DNA of 64,000 nucleotides, from NCBI RefSeq assembly GCF_000724485.1, contig NZ_CP007739.1:914843-978842 (forward strand), written 5' to 3'. The translations under genes and the position numbers were made by a program. The stretch comes from Bacillus methanolicus MGA3. Lineage in GTDB: Bacteria; Bacillota; Bacilli; Bacillales; Cytobacillaceae. Numbering within the stretch: position 1 is the first letter of the stretch; each line of letters starts with the position of its first letter. Of this stretch, positions 35,401-44,983 are shown piece by piece. Under the pieces are notes generated by a model. It was given only the letters and a program-made list of their open reading frames with translations. It searched no databases and had not been told where the DNA came from.

Positions 35401-36027
35401 ATGAGTTTTGGTGTGGAAGAAGCTAAATTGTGGTTAAAACAATTGAATGAGGTTTACCAGCAGCAAAAAATGTATTTGACAGAATTAGACCAGGCTATAG
35501 GTGATGGGGATCACGGAATTAATATGGCCAGAGGCTTTAACGAGGTGATTCAAAAAATCGAAAATACTTCTTATGATGATTTAGGTACTCTATTTAAGGA
35601 AACAGGGATGATTTTACTTTCAAAAGTAGGCGGTGCATCAGGCCCTTTGTATGGAACTGCTTTTATAAAAGCAGCTGCATCATTAAAAGATAAGAAAGAA
35701 ATTACCATAACAGAATTAACGGAAGCGTTAACGGAGGCATTGGAAGGAATAAAAACAAGAGGTAAAGCCAGCTATCATGAAAAGACAATGATCGATGTCT
35801 GGATACCAGTAGTGGACTTCTTAAAGTCTTATGGCGAGGATCTGAATTGGGATGACTTAATGGAATTATCCAATAAAAAAATGAAAGAAACAAAGGAATT
35901 AGAGGCAAAAAAAGGAAGAGCTTCTTATCTGGGTCCACGCTCGGTCGGACATATTGATCCCGGGGCTGCATCTTCTCATTTCTTCTTTACAGAATTAGCA
36001 AAAGTTTGCAAAGGAGTACAATTATGA
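35401..36027 (+). CDS. dhaL: Dihydroxyacetone kinase subunit DhaL
   Basis: 208 residues. The Mg-ADP-binding aspartates are in A-I-G-D-G-D-H-G-I-N-M near 27-37, with S-K-V-G-G-A-S-G-P-L-Y-G near 78 and G-P-R-S-V-G-H-I-D-P-G-A near the end. It transfers phosphate from bound ADP/ATP to dihydroxyacetone on DhaK. RBS AGAAAGGAG. Its stop overlaps the dhaM ATG. Confidence 0.95.
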   Translation: MSFGVEEAKLWLKQLNEVYQQQKMYLTELDQAIGDGDHGINMARGFNEVIQKIENTSYDDLGTLFKETGMILLSKVGGASGPLYGTAFIKAAASLKDKKEITITELTEALTEALEGIKTRGKASYHEKTMIDVWIPVVDFLKSYGEDLNWDDLMELSNKKMKETKELEAKKGRASYLGPRSVGHIDPGAASSHFFFTELAKVCKGVQL

Positions 36028-36416
36028 ATCATGTAGGCATTGTTTTAATTTCTCATAGTCCGGAAATAGTAAAGGGATTGGAGTCTCTGTTAAAACAAAT
36101 TCAGGAAAATGTTCCTCTAGCGGTTGCTGGCGGTACGGATGACAATGAGATCGGTACAGATGTGTTTAAAATTAAGCAAGCAATAGAATCCGTTTATTCA
36201 GAAAAGGGAGTTGTTATCCTGTTTGATTTAGGAAGTGCTCTCATTAATGCTGAAATGGCGATTGAAATGCTCGAAAATCATCCAAATATAAAAATTGCTG
36301 ATGCTCCTCTTGTGGAGGGAGCATATGCAGCAGTGGTCGAAGCTGGAATTGGCAGCACTTTGGAGGAGGTTGTCGCTGCAGCGGAGGCAGCAAAAAATTT
36401 ACAAAAGGTCCATTGA
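36024..36416 (+). CDS. dhaM: PTS-dependent dihydroxyacetone kinase phosphotransferase DhaM (EIIA type)
   Basis: 130 residues, mannose-EIIA-like fold, with phospho-accepting His11 in L-I-S-H-S-P-E and F-D-L-G-S-A-L near 72. It carries phosphate from HPr to DhaL-bound ADP. I choose ATG 36024 (AAAGGAGTACAATT upstream), which gives an ATGA overlap with dhaL; a start at 36006 has no RBS. Only the EIIA domain is present. The HPr part that enteric DhaM carries as a fusion is here a separate next gene. Confidence 0.93.
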   Translation: MNHVGIVLISHSPEIVKGLESLLKQIQENVPLAVAGGTDDNEIGTDVFKIKQAIESVYSEKGVVILFDLGSALINAEMAIEMLENHPNIKIADAPLVEGAYAAVVEAGIGSTLEEVVAAAEAAKNLQKVH

Positions 36417-36441
36417 TAGGCTTACCAATGAGGTGAACATT

Positions 36442-36687
36442 ATGATAGAAAGACAAATTTCGATTTCAATAGAAAATGGTCTCCATGCAAGACCGGCCGC
36501 AGAACTTGTAAAAAAACTAAACCAGTTCAAAAGTACAGTCTTTTTTTATGATGGAGAAAAGAAAATTAATCCGAAAAGCGTTTTAAGCATGATGACAGCT
36601 TCGATTAAACAAGGGCAAACGATTCGTGTAACCGTAGATGGAATTGATGAAGAAGAAACTATGAATTGGCTTATAAATAATTTATAA
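36442..36687 (+). CDS. HPr-family phosphocarrier in the dha operon (81 aa)
   Basis: An HPr-fold protein with active His15 in N-G-L-H-A-R-P-A-A and Ser46 in N-P-K-S-V-L-S-M-M, both at the canonical HPr positions. The RBS GAGGTG lies 25 nt after dhaM. It probably hands phosphate from enzyme I to DhaM. Because His15 is present it is not Crh (Gln15). The sequence after Ser46 (V-L-S-M-M-T-A-S) differs from the usual I-M-G-V-M-S-L-G, so it is likely a dedicated paralogue and not ptsH; ptsI is not nearby. Confidence 0.88.
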   Translation: MIERQISISIENGLHARPAAELVKKLNQFKSTVFFYDGEKKINPKSVLSMMTASIKQGQTIRVTVDGIDEEETMNWLINNL

Positions 36688-36689
36688 AA

Positions 36690-36722
36690 GGCGACGAGGA
36701 CATAGCCCCCGTCGCTTTTTTG
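36690..36722 (+). terminator. Terminator of the dha operon
   Basis: GGCGACG / CGTCGC stem with long loop, followed by six or more T. Confidence 0.8.
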
Positions 36723-36752
36723 CATCATTAAAGATGAGGGCAAGACCCCCAA

Positions 36753-38210
36753 TTAAACTTTCTTTTGTACAGGTAAACCTAGACCTTTTGCAACCCGTAT
36801 TCCGTATTCTGGATCTGCTTTATAGAAGTGCGCAATTTGGCGAAGTTTAATTTCTTCTTTTTCAACAGACTTCATTGAATTAACTATGTTTTCAACGAGA
36901 CGTGCTTGTTCTTCCGCGCTTATCAAACGGTAAAGATCGCCTGCTTGTGTGTAATGGTCATCATGATTATATGAAACGCTGTCAGCTATACCGGATACAG
37001 AATAAGAGGTTGTTTTGTTTTCTTTTGATTCTGTTGGTCCGTCAAAGCTGTTAGGTTCATAATAAACAGATCCTCCGCCATTTTTGTCAAAACGCATTGC
37101 GCCATCACGCTGGTAGTTATTTGCTTCCACTTTTGGGCTGTTGATTGGAAGCAAGTTATGATTTGGACCTACGCGGTAACGGGCTGCATCAGAGTATGCA
37201 AACAAGCGGCCTTGAAGCATTTTATCTGGAGAAGGTTCGATGCCAGGCACCATTTGGCCAGGTGAAAATGCAGCTTGTTCAACTTCTGCAAAATAATTTT
37301 CCGGGTTTCTGTTAAGCACCATCCGGCCAACTTCGATTAAAGGATAGTCTTTTTGAGACCAAACTTTCGTGACATCGAATGGATCCCATCGATAAGTATT
37401 TGCATCTTCTAATGGCATGATCTGCACAAAGAGTTTCCAAGCTGGATAATCGCCTTTTTCAATCGCATTGAATAAATCTTCTGTATGATAATCAGGATTT
37501 TCCCCGGCAATCTTTGCGGCAATATCAGGGGCCAAATTTTTGATACCTTGCTCAGTCTTAAAGTGATATTTCACCCATACGCCCTTCCCTTCAGCATTCA
37601 CCCATTTGAATGTATGGCTGCCAAATCCATGCATGTGGCGGAATGTAGCTGGAATACCGCGGTCAGACATTAAAATGGTTACTTGATGAAGTGATTCTGG
37701 TGAGAGAGACCAAAAATCCCATACGGCTGTTGGGTTTTTTAAATGAGTTTTCGGATCTCTTTTTTGTGAATGAATGAAATCAGGGAATTTGATCGCATCG
37801 CGAATAAAGAAAATAGGTGTGTTGTTGCCAACTAAATCGTAGTTCCCGTCTTCTGTATAGAATTTGACAGCAAATCCGCGAGGGTCACGGACTGTATCAG
37901 CAGAACCAGCTTCTCCGGCTACAGTTGAGAAACGGATAAATACAGGTGTGCGTTTTCCAATTTCGGATAAGAATTTTGCTTTTGTATACTTCGTTACGTC
38001 ATTTGTGACTTCGAAGTAGCCGTGCGCCCCTGCACCTTTCGCATGGACAACACGTTCAGGTATACGTTCACGGTTAAAATGCGCAAGCTTTTCCAAAAGA
38101 TATACGTCTTGTATCAAAGTAGGACCGCGCTGTCCGGCAGTCATTGAATTTTGGTTATCGCCAACAGGAGCACCCCAGCTTGTAGTAAGTTTTTTCTTAT
38201 TTGTGGTCAC
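36753..38210 (-). CDS. katA: Heme catalase KatA
   Basis: 485 residues, clade-3 small-subunit catalase. Distal His in [19 protein letters not shown], Asn in V-G-N-N-T-P-I-F-F, and proximal heme Tyr in [11 protein letters not shown]. It splits hydrogen peroxide in the cytosol. A PerR-box-like site lies ~75-90 nt upstream, consistent with peroxide induction. Single gene. Confidence 0.95.
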   Translation of the reverse strand: MTTNKKKLTTSWGAPVGDNQNSMTAGQRGPTLIQDVYLLEKLAHFNRERIPERVVHAKGAGAHGYFEVTNDVTKYTKAKFLSEIGKRTPVFIRFSTVAGEAGSADTVRDPRGFAVKFYTEDGNYDLVGNNTPIFFIRDAIKFPDFIHSQKRDPKTHLKNPTAVWDFWSLSPESLHQVTILMSDRGIPATFRHMHGFGSHTFKWVNAEGKGVWVKYHFKTEQGIKNLAPDIAAKIAGENPDYHTEDLFNAIEKGDYPAWKLFVQIMPLEDANTYRWDPFDVTKVWSQKDYPLIEVGRMVLNRNPENYFAEVEQAAFSPGQMVPGIEPSPDKMLQGRLFAYSDAARYRVGPNHNLLPINSPKVEANNYQRDGAMRFDKNGGGSVYYEPNSFDGPTESKENKTTSYSVSGIADSVSYNHDDHYTQAGDLYRLISAEEQARLVENIVNSMKSVEKEEIKLRQIAHFYKADPEYGIRVAKGLGLPVQKKV

Positions 38211-38284
38211 GATTAGATCACCTCAGATAAATTGATTATTGATAATTATAAAGATAATACTTATTAATAAAAATAAATACTATT

Positions 38285-38299
38285 TTATAATTATTTTAA
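38285..38299. promoter_or_regulatory. PerR-box-like site upstream of katA
   Basis: TTATAATTATTTTAA matches the PerR box TTATAATnATTATAA with one mismatch. The region is AT-rich, so chance is possible, but the target gene fits. Confidence 0.6.
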
Positions 38300-38500
38300 C
38301 AAAATAAATAGATTAAAATAATAATAGATGATGGAGAAATGCAGCGATTTTTCAAACATGGAACTACTTAAAAAAACGAAGATTGTTTCACAATATACAT
38401 ATGTTAGATGAGCGTTTTCCATTCTAAAACATTACAAAGCAAAAATATGTATCTTGTTAACTCAATTTTTAATAGCGCAGCTCCGCCCCTTTTCTACACA

Positions 38501-38534
38501 AAAATGGACTGCTTCTATAAAGTCAGTCCATTTT
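38501..38534 (-). terminator. Terminator overlapping the galU stop
   Basis: AAAATGGACTG / CAGTCCATTTT 11-bp stem. The 5' arm on the minus strand contains the last codons and stop of galU, and T's follow. Confidence 0.8.
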
Positions 38535-39329
38535 ACTGATGGTTTGGAGAAGATTAACATAATCGTTTGTAGAGCCGATATCAAATCGATTGCCTTCAAT
38601 AATTTTTCCAAAGCATTTATCTGTTTGGAGCATTGTTTTGATTGCATCTGTCAGCTGAATTTCACCGCCGGCACCTGGTTTAAGATTTTCAAGATGGGAA
38701 AAAATTTGCGGGGTAAATATATATCTTCCAATAACCGCAAGATTCGAAGGAGGATTTTCTTTCGGTTTTTCAACGATATCATCAAGCTGGAACGTTCCGG
38801 GTTTGATTTCAGCCCCTTTAATAACCCCATAATTCTTAAGGAATGCGGGTTTGACAACATTTAATCCGATCACACTCTTCTGATGCTTCGTATAGTCTTC
38901 AATAAGTTGTTTTAACCCGGGAGTTTTTTTCGAAAGAACAATATCATCAGGAAGAAGAACGGCGAAAGGTTCGTTTCCAATAAAATGTTTTCCGAGCCGG
39001 ACGGCATCACCCAACCCTTTTGGATAAGACTGGCGGGTATAGTACATTTCTGCATCCGGGATTTTATGCTGTTTCAATAAGTGCTGTTTATTTTCCCGTT
39101 CCAGAAAAACTTCTAACCCAAGAGAATCATCAAAATAATCGAGGATCAGTCCTTTTCGTTTTGAAACAACGATTAATATTTGTTCAATTCCCGAATCAAG
39201 AGCTTCTTCAACAATATAATGGATCGCTGGTTTGACTCCCACTGGGAACATTTCTTTTGGAATAACTTTCGTAATCGGAAGACTGCGTGTTCCATATCCG
39301 GCTGCAGGTATGATCGCTTTTCTTATCAA
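38523..39329 (-). CDS. galU: UTP-glucose-1-phosphate uridylyltransferase (YtdA/GtaB type)
   Basis: 268 residues. Nucleotidyltransferase signature A-G-Y-G-T-R-x-L-P near 11-19 with P-K-E-M-F-P, then V-V-S-K-R-K, L-G-D-A-V and L-L-P-D-D. It makes UDP-glucose from UTP and glucose-1-phosphate. It is divergent from ytcA (UDP-glucose dehydrogenase), the same grouping as B. subtilis ytdA-ytcABC, so it probably feeds spore-surface polysaccharide and not teichoic acid glucosylation. Confidence 0.9.
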   Translation of the reverse strand: MIRKAIIPAAGYGTRSLPITKVIPKEMFPVGVKPAIHYIVEEALDSGIEQILIVVSKRKGLILDYFDDSLGLEVFLERENKQHLLKQHKIPDAEMYYTRQSYPKGLGDAVRLGKHFIGNEPFAVLLPDDIVLSKKTPGLKQLIEDYTKHQKSVIGLNVVKPAFLKNYGVIKGAEIKPGTFQLDDIVEKPKENPPSNLAVIGRYIFTPQIFSHLENLKPGAGGEIQLTDAIKTMLQTDKCFGKIIEGNRFDIGSTNDYVNLLQTISKMD

Positions 39330-39515
39330 GAATATCTCCCCTTAAAAACATTGTTGCTCCTATTCTATTCGGACAGTTTTATTAGGTAACTTTGTCCATG
39401 TAAAATGTGCGCAATATGTGCGATTGTCAAGCTTTTGGGCTTTATATGTGTCACAACACCAACTTGTCCATTAATACAATATATAAGCTTGAACCGTAGA
39501 GGAAGGAGATACTTC

Positions 39516-40805
39516 ATGAACATATGTGTACTAGGAGCGGGGTATGTAGGGCTGACGACAACAGCTGTACTTGCGGAATTAGGGCATGACGTTATATGCA
39601 TCGATAAAGATCCAGATAAAATAAAACAGCTTCGGCAAAAAAAGATCCCTATTTATGAGCCGGGGCTTCGTGAGCTTATAGAAAATAATTCGCAACGTAT
39701 TACATTCTGCACGGATAGCTATAAAGGAATCCTAAAATCTGATGCAATTTTTATTGCAGTTGGAACACCTTCCGACCAAGATGGAAAACCTGACTTAACA
39801 TATGTGCTTTCTGTAATTGAAGATTTATCAAAAACAATTATTTCTTATAAGACAGTTATTACAAAAAGCACCGTCCCTCCGGGGACAAACGAAATGATTG
39901 AACTATTGTTAATGAAGAAAGGTGTTAAACGGAAATATTTTGATATCGTTTCAAATCCGGAATTTCTCAGAGAAGGTTCGGCAGTATATGATATGCTTCA
40001 TGGAGATAAGACCGTTATCGGCCTAAAAAAGAATGATTCCAGGTCGCTTCCTGTTATGAGGGAAATATATAATGGCATCAAAGCGCCTTTTATAGTCACG
40101 AGTCTGACTGGAGCAGAGCTGATAAAGTATGCAAATAATGCCTTTCTCGCAACAAAAATATCATTTATCAATGAAATGTCAAGAATATGTGAAGCATATG
40201 GTGTTGATATAACGGAGATTTCAAAAGGAATTGGTGCAGATCCTCGAATCGGTCCACAATTTCTCCAAGCCGGCCTCGGTTACGGGGGCTCTTGTTTTCC
40301 TAAAGATTTGCAAGCATTGTATTATGCCGCAGTTTCAAAAAATGTTACTGCACAAATTTTACAAGCCGTCCAATCTGTTAATGAAACACAGATTGATTTT
40401 TATATGAAAAAACTGTTCGCTGTGATGCATGATTTGCGGGGTAAAAAAATAACCGTCCTTGGAATCTCATTCAAACCGAATACAGACGATACTAGATATT
40501 CAAGAGCGATCGCATTAATCGAAAAATTAATGAATCAAGATTGCCGGCTTTTTGCTTATGACCCGAAAGCCCGGCTGCCGGAACATGTTCTTGAAAAAGC
40601 AACACAGGCAGAAACCTTGGAAGAGTCTATTGATCAGGCTGATTGTCTGATTCTTGCTACAGAATGGGATGAATTCATTCAACTTGATTGGCAATATGTA
40701 AAAGAAAAAATGAAAGGTAATATCATTGTCGACGGCAGAAATTGTCTTGAACCTGATAAGATGAAAGCGCTGGGATTTGAATACATTGGAGTTGGTCGCG
40801 GATGA
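39516..40805 (+). CDS. ytcA: UDP-glucose 6-dehydrogenase (YtcA type)
   Basis: 429 residues. Rossmann loop G-A-G-Y-V-G-L near 7, K-S-T-V-P-P-G-T, F-L-R-E-G-S, and catalytic Cys in G-G-S-C-F-P-K-D. It oxidises UDP-glucose to UDP-glucuronate with NAD. The start is ATG 39516 behind GGAAGGAGA; the longer frame from 39405 has no RBS. Its stop overlaps ytcB. Operon ytcA-ytcB-ytcC. In B. subtilis the homologous operon is mother-cell expressed late in sporulation; no promoter was assigned here. Confidence 0.92.
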   Translation: MNICVLGAGYVGLTTTAVLAELGHDVICIDKDPDKIKQLRQKKIPIYEPGLRELIENNSQRITFCTDSYKGILKSDAIFIAVGTPSDQDGKPDLTYVLSVIEDLSKTIISYKTVITKSTVPPGTNEMIELLLMKKGVKRKYFDIVSNPEFLREGSAVYDMLHGDKTVIGLKKNDSRSLPVMREIYNGIKAPFIVTSLTGAELIKYANNAFLATKISFINEMSRICEAYGVDITEISKGIGADPRIGPQFLQAGLGYGGSCFPKDLQALYYAAVSKNVTAQILQAVQSVNETQIDFYMKKLFAVMHDLRGKKITVLGISFKPNTDDTRYSRAIALIEKLMNQDCRLFAYDPKARLPEHVLEKATQAETLEESIDQADCLILATEWDEFIQLDWQYVKEKMKGNIIVDGRNCLEPDKMKALGFEYIGVGRG

Positions 40806-41761
40806 AAGTTTTAGTAACAGGAGCGGCGGGTTTCATCGGTTCACATTTGTGTGAAGAATTGCTCCGAAACAAAGATGTGGAAAAAGTAGTTGGAATTGAT
40901 TTTTTTATCGGACCAACTCCACCTAAAATGAAAAAAGATTTTTTATTACACGTTTCGGAAAATCCGAAGTTTGAATTTATCAGAGATAATTTATTGACAA
41001 TGCCGCTTGAAAATATAATTTCAAGGGTAGATGCTGTCTACCACCTTGCTGCTATTCCCGGAGTTCGTTCAAGCTGGGGAGACGATTTTAAACACTATAT
41101 TGATTATAACATATTAGCGACTCAGCGGTTGTTGGAGGCTTGTAAAAATTTGAACATCAAGAAATTTATCTATGCTTCTACCTCATCTATATATGGTGAA
41201 AAATATGGAGCTGTTTCAGAAGACCAATTGCCTGAGCCCTTGTCGCCTTACGGAATTACAAAACTTGCTGGGGAACATTTATGCAGAGTATACGAAAAGT
41301 ATTTTGGCCTTCCAGTCGTCATTCTCCGATTTTTTACTGTCTATGGCCCGCGCCAGAGGCCGGATATGGCTTTTCATCGATTTATTCGCCAATTACTAAA
41401 AAATGAGCCTGTTACGATATTTGGTGATGGAAAACAATCGAGAGACTTTACTTTTATAAGTGATTGCGCAAGGGCAACTGCTTCGGTTTTAAATAGTGAC
41501 AAGGCAGTTGGCCAAACGATTAATATAGGAGGAAAAGAGCGGGCTTCCGTACTGGAAGTTCTTGATGTTCTTGAGGAGATAACAGACTTAAAAGCAAAGC
41601 GAATATTTTTAGAACAGCCGGCTGGTGAACCGAAACATACATGGGCCTCCATATCAAAAGCGAAGAAACTTCTTGATTATAATCCCGTTACAGGATTAAA
41701 GGAAGGTTTAAAGCAGGAGTGCCTATATTTAATTAAATTTTATAGAGATGATGCGAAATGA
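40802..41761 (+). CDS. ytcB: NAD-dependent sugar-nucleotide epimerase (YtcB type)
   Basis: 319 residues, extended short-chain dehydrogenase. G-A-A-G-F-I-G-S-H near 7, S-T-S-S-I-Y-G with Ser, Y-G-I-T-K (Y-x-x-x-K catalytic pair), and R-F-F-T-V-Y-G-P-R-Q-R-P-D-M-A. That last block is frequent in UDP-glucuronate 4-epimerases, so the product may be UDP-galacturonate. It overlaps both neighbours by 4 nt, so it is translationally coupled. Confidence 0.9.
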   Translation: MKVLVTGAAGFIGSHLCEELLRNKDVEKVVGIDFFIGPTPPKMKKDFLLHVSENPKFEFIRDNLLTMPLENIISRVDAVYHLAAIPGVRSSWGDDFKHYIDYNILATQRLLEACKNLNIKKFIYASTSSIYGEKYGAVSEDQLPEPLSPYGITKLAGEHLCRVYEKYFGLPVVILRFFTVYGPRQRPDMAFHRFIRQLLKNEPVTIFGDGKQSRDFTFISDCARATASVLNSDKAVGQTINIGGKERASVLEVLDVLEEITDLKAKRIFLEQPAGEPKHTWASISKAKKLLDYNPVTGLKEGLKQECLYLIKFYRDDAK

Positions 41762-42900
41762 ATATAGCCTTTATTTGTACGGAAAAGCTTCCATCACCGG
41801 CCATAAAAGGAGGAGCCATTCAGATGATGATTGACGGACTGGTTCCTTTTTTTGCAAAGAATCATTCTTTAACAGTGTTCTCCATATCGGATCCGGAGCT
41901 TCCCGATCGTGAAAGAATGGATAATGTTGAGTACATTCGCTTTCCGAGAACAAATTACCGATTGATGGTTGCAGAAGAATTAAGGAACCATCAATTCGAT
42001 ATCATTCATGTCTTTAATCGTCCTAAAAATGTAAACTTGTATAAAATGTCATCTCCGCACAGCAAGATAGTTTTAAGTCTTCATAATGATATGTTCTCAG
42101 AAAAGAAGATTTCAAGGATTGATGGGGAAGAAGCGATTGAGCAAGCAGCACAAATTACAGCAGTAAGCGACTATATTAAAAAAACTGTTGTTAATCGCTT
42201 TCCTCGGGCAGAAAGCAAATTAAGTGTTCTTTATTCAGGTGTTGATCTGGAAAGTTTTAAACCGGTTTGGACAGAAGAAGGAGAAAGCAAAAGGAAAGAA
42301 TTAAGGGATAAATATGGAATCCAAGATAAAAAAGTCATTCTTTTTGTAGGAAGATTAAGCAAAACAAAGGGGCCTCACCTTTTAATTCAGGCAATGGAAG
42401 AACTTGCTGGAAAACATAATGATGCAGTTCTTGTTATTGTGGGAGGGAAGTGGTTCAGCGATAATCGGATAAATGGTTATGTAAATATGCTATATGACCT
42501 TGCTAAGCCATTAGAGGACCATATTATTTTTACAAAGTATATTCCTTCATCTGACATACCGGATATGTTTTTAATGGCTGATGTTTTTATTTGCAGTTCC
42601 CAATGGAATGAACCGCTTGCCCGAGTTCATTATGAAGCAATGGCAGCAGGCATTCCCGTTATTACAACAAACCGTGGGGGAAATGCAGAAGTGGTCATAC
42701 ATGGCTTTAATGGCTTTTTGATCAATCATTATCAAAACCCAAATCATTTTGCAAAAGCGGTTGATTATATTTTTTCGAATCAGGGGCATGCGCAATTAAT
42801 GGCACAAACCGGCAGAAAACTGATTGAACTGAATTTTTGTTTTCAACATGTGTATGAGCGCCTTGAAAAAGTGTATAATCAAGCGTTGAAAGAAGAATAG
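41758..42900 (+). CDS. ytcC: Family 4 glycosyltransferase (YtcC type)
   Basis: 380 residues, GT-B fold. N-terminal A-F-I-C-T-E-K-L-P-S-P-A-I-K-G-G-A-I-Q acceptor region, F-V-G-R-L-S-K-T-K-G-P-H donor-side loop, and E-P-L-A-R-V-H-Y-E-A-M-A-A-G-I-P (E-x-7-E motif). It transfers a sugar, perhaps the uronic acid made by YtcA/YtcB, to a spore-surface glycan. It is clearly a paralogue of CotSA (47016-48176), with near-identical motifs. Followed by a strong terminator and then the intron. Confidence 0.9.
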   Translation: MNIAFICTEKLPSPAIKGGAIQMMIDGLVPFFAKNHSLTVFSISDPELPDRERMDNVEYIRFPRTNYRLMVAEELRNHQFDIIHVFNRPKNVNLYKMSSPHSKIVLSLHNDMFSEKKISRIDGEEAIEQAAQITAVSDYIKKTVVNRFPRAESKLSVLYSGVDLESFKPVWTEEGESKRKELRDKYGIQDKKVILFVGRLSKTKGPHLLIQAMEELAGKHNDAVLVIVGGKWFSDNRINGYVNMLYDLAKPLEDHIIFTKYIPSSDIPDMFLMADVFICSSQWNEPLARVHYEAMAAGIPVITTNRGGNAEVVIHGFNGFLINHYQNPNHFAKAVDYIFSNQGHAQLMAQTGRKLIELNFCFQHVYERLEKVYNQALKEE

Positions 42901-42909
42901 AAAGAAGAA

Positions 42910-42945
42910 GGGCAGCCCATTTTTTGCGGGCTGCCTTTCATCTTT
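42910..42945 (+). terminator. Terminator of ytcC and insertion site of the intron
   Basis: GGGCAGCCC / GGGCTGCC stem followed by TTTCATCTTT; the group II intron begins at the very next base. Confidence 0.88.
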
Positions 42946-44831
42946 GTGCGCCCGGCATGGGTGTAATCTATAGGGTGCAAGTCCCGAGCTGTGAAGGCAG
43001 AAGTAGCAGTTAGCATAACGCAAGGGTGTCCGTGGTAACGCGGAATCTGAAGGAAGCGGACGGCAAACTTCCGGTCTGAGGAATACGAACTTCATATAAG
43101 GCTAGGTATCACTGGGTGAGTTTGCAAAACAAAACAAAGCCCTTTCTGCCGAAGGTGATACAGAGTAAATGAAGCAGATAGATGGAAGGAAAGATTACAC
43201 TCTTACCCGGGGAGATCTGACTGGCACGCCAAGTAATCTTGGTAACCTATCTAGCGATAGATAGCTGAGCAGTCAGAAGTCAGCAGAGGTCATAGTACTC
43301 TTTCGAGCTCGAGACGAAAGAGGAAGGACCGAACAATTAAGGAGAACGAAACACTACGCGTTCATCTTCTGTGTTGAAGCAGACAATCCGGCAGGACTTA
43401 CTTGAAGGAGGAAGTGGTGAATCCCACGGGGGACTTCAAGAGGGTGGAGCAGAAGATGGCACAAATAGAGGGATTCGTTTACGTGGAGAGGATATCTATG
43501 TTGATGGAACTGATTTTGTCACGGGAAAATCTCCTATCGGCATTAAAACGAGTTGAACAGAATAAAGGAAGTCACGGAGTAGATGGCATGCCCGCAAAAG
43601 ACCTACGGAGACACCTCTATGAAAACTGGGACTCCATTCGACAGTCGTTAAGAGAGGGAACCTACAAACCCTTACCCGTTCGTCGAGTCGAAATCCCGAA
43701 ACCGAACGGCGGAGTAAGACTTCTAGGTATCCCCACCGCGACTGATCGTTTCATTCAACAAGCGATCGCCCAAGTGTTAACGAGAATCTTCGATCCGACC
43801 TTCTCTGAACATAGCTACGGCTTTCGCCCAAGCCGCAGAGGACATGACGCGGTCAGGAAAGCAAAGGGCTATATCAAAGAAGGATATCGCTGGGTGGTCG
43901 ATATAGACTTAGAGAAATTCTTTGACAAGGTGAACCACGACAAACTGATGGGGATCTTGGCGAAAACGATCGAAGATCGGATTTTACTTAAGTTAATCCG
44001 CCGGTATCTTCAATCAGGCGTGATGATAAATGGAGTGGTAATGGAAACAGACATGGGAACGCCACAAGGTGGACCGCTTAGTCCACTATTATCAAACATC
44101 ATGCTTCACGAGTTGGACAAGGAACTTGAGAAACGTGGACATAAATTTGTACGGTACGCGGATGACTGTAATATCTACGTGAAAACAAAGAAAGCAGGAA
44201 TTCGTGTCATGAACTCCATTACTAACTTTATCGAGAAGGAATTAAAGCTCAAGGTAAATAAAGAGAAATCGGCGGTAGACCGTCCTTGGAAACGGAAGTT
44301 TCTCGGTTTTAGCTTTACACCAAACAAAACACCCAAGATACGGATGGCGAAAGAAAGTGTGAAACGATTCAAGAACAAGATCCGTGAAATCACATCCAGA
44401 TCCAAACCGTATCGAATGGAGGAAAGAATTGAGAAACTGAACATGTACCTAATGGGATGGTGTGGATATTTTGCCTTGGCAGATACACCAAGCAAGTTCA
44501 AAGAATTTGATGAATGGATAAGACGAAGACTTCGAATGTGTTTATGGAAAGAGTGGAAAACGCCGAAAACAAGAATTCGGAAACTTAGAGCATTAGGTGT
44601 TCCAAGTCATAAAGCAATCGAGTGGGGCAATACACGCAAGAAATACTGGCGGATTGCCTGCAGTCCCATTCTACACAAAACCCTCGATAACTCCTACTGG
44701 AGTCAACAAGGGTTAAGAAGTCTATTCGAGAGATATCATTTTCTACGTCATACTTAATTGAACCGCCGTATACCGAACGGTACGTACGGTGGTGTGAGAG
44801 GACGGGGGTTAGTCACCCCCTCCTACTCGAT
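42946..44831 (+). mobile_element. Group II intron (bacterial class C-like) with its reverse transcriptase
   Basis: The 5' end GTGCGCCCGGCATGGGTG is the standard intron boundary with domain I start. The 3' end has a domain V-like hairpin (GAACCGCCGTA.../...TACGGTGGT) and a domain VI stem GGGGGTTAGTCACCCCC ending near CTACTCGAT. The element sits directly behind an intrinsic terminator, and the RT lacks an endonuclease domain. Both are features of class C introns. The total is ~1.9 kb, normal for the class. 3' end is uncertain by a few bases. Confidence 0.88.
43402..44757 (+). CDS. ltrA: Group II intron reverse transcriptase/maturase (451 aa)
   Basis: RT domain with I-P-K-P-N-G-G-V-R-L-L-G-I-P near 96, G-F-R-P-S-R, D-I-D-L-E-K-F-F-D, T-P-Q-G-G-P-L-S-P-L-L-S-N and the active site F-V-R-Y-A-D-D. 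These are followed by a thumb/X maturase domain (W-C-G-Y-F near 355). No DNA-binding HNH endonuclease region follows. It supports splicing and retrohoming. A start at Met 43402 or the in-frame Met at 43456 (M-A-Q-I-E-G) is possible. The frame is intact, so the intron may be active. Confidence 0.93.
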   Translation: MKEEVVNPTGDFKRVEQKMAQIEGFVYVERISMLMELILSRENLLSALKRVEQNKGSHGVDGMPAKDLRRHLYENWDSIRQSLREGTYKPLPVRRVEIPKPNGGVRLLGIPTATDRFIQQAIAQVLTRIFDPTFSEHSYGFRPSRRGHDAVRKAKGYIKEGYRWVVDIDLEKFFDKVNHDKLMGILAKTIEDRILLKLIRRYLQSGVMINGVVMETDMGTPQGGPLSPLLSNIMLHELDKELEKRGHKFVRYADDCNIYVKTKKAGIRVMNSITNFIEKELKLKVNKEKSAVDRPWKRKFLGFSFTPNKTPKIRMAKESVKRFKNKIREITSRSKPYRMEERIEKLNMYLMGWCGYFALADTPSKFKEFDEWIRRRLRMCLWKEWKTPKTRIRKLRALGVPSHKAIEWGNTRKKYWRIACSPILHKTLDNSYWSQQGLRSLFERYHFLRHT

Positions 44832-44983
44832 TATGATGAACCAATTCCTTAATTGTAATTTTCGGATCCATGATTCCTTTTTTAGGGAATTCATTTTAAG
44901 ATATTAATGGTCTGGTGCTTCAGACTACTGAATTCCTCGGATGTATCATCGTTTAATTCTTCTGCTTTGTTTTCATCACTTGA

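Noticed and set aside
43371..43556. 61-aa ORF inside the group II intron
   Set aside because: Overlaps the RT start in another frame and lies in structured intron RNA.
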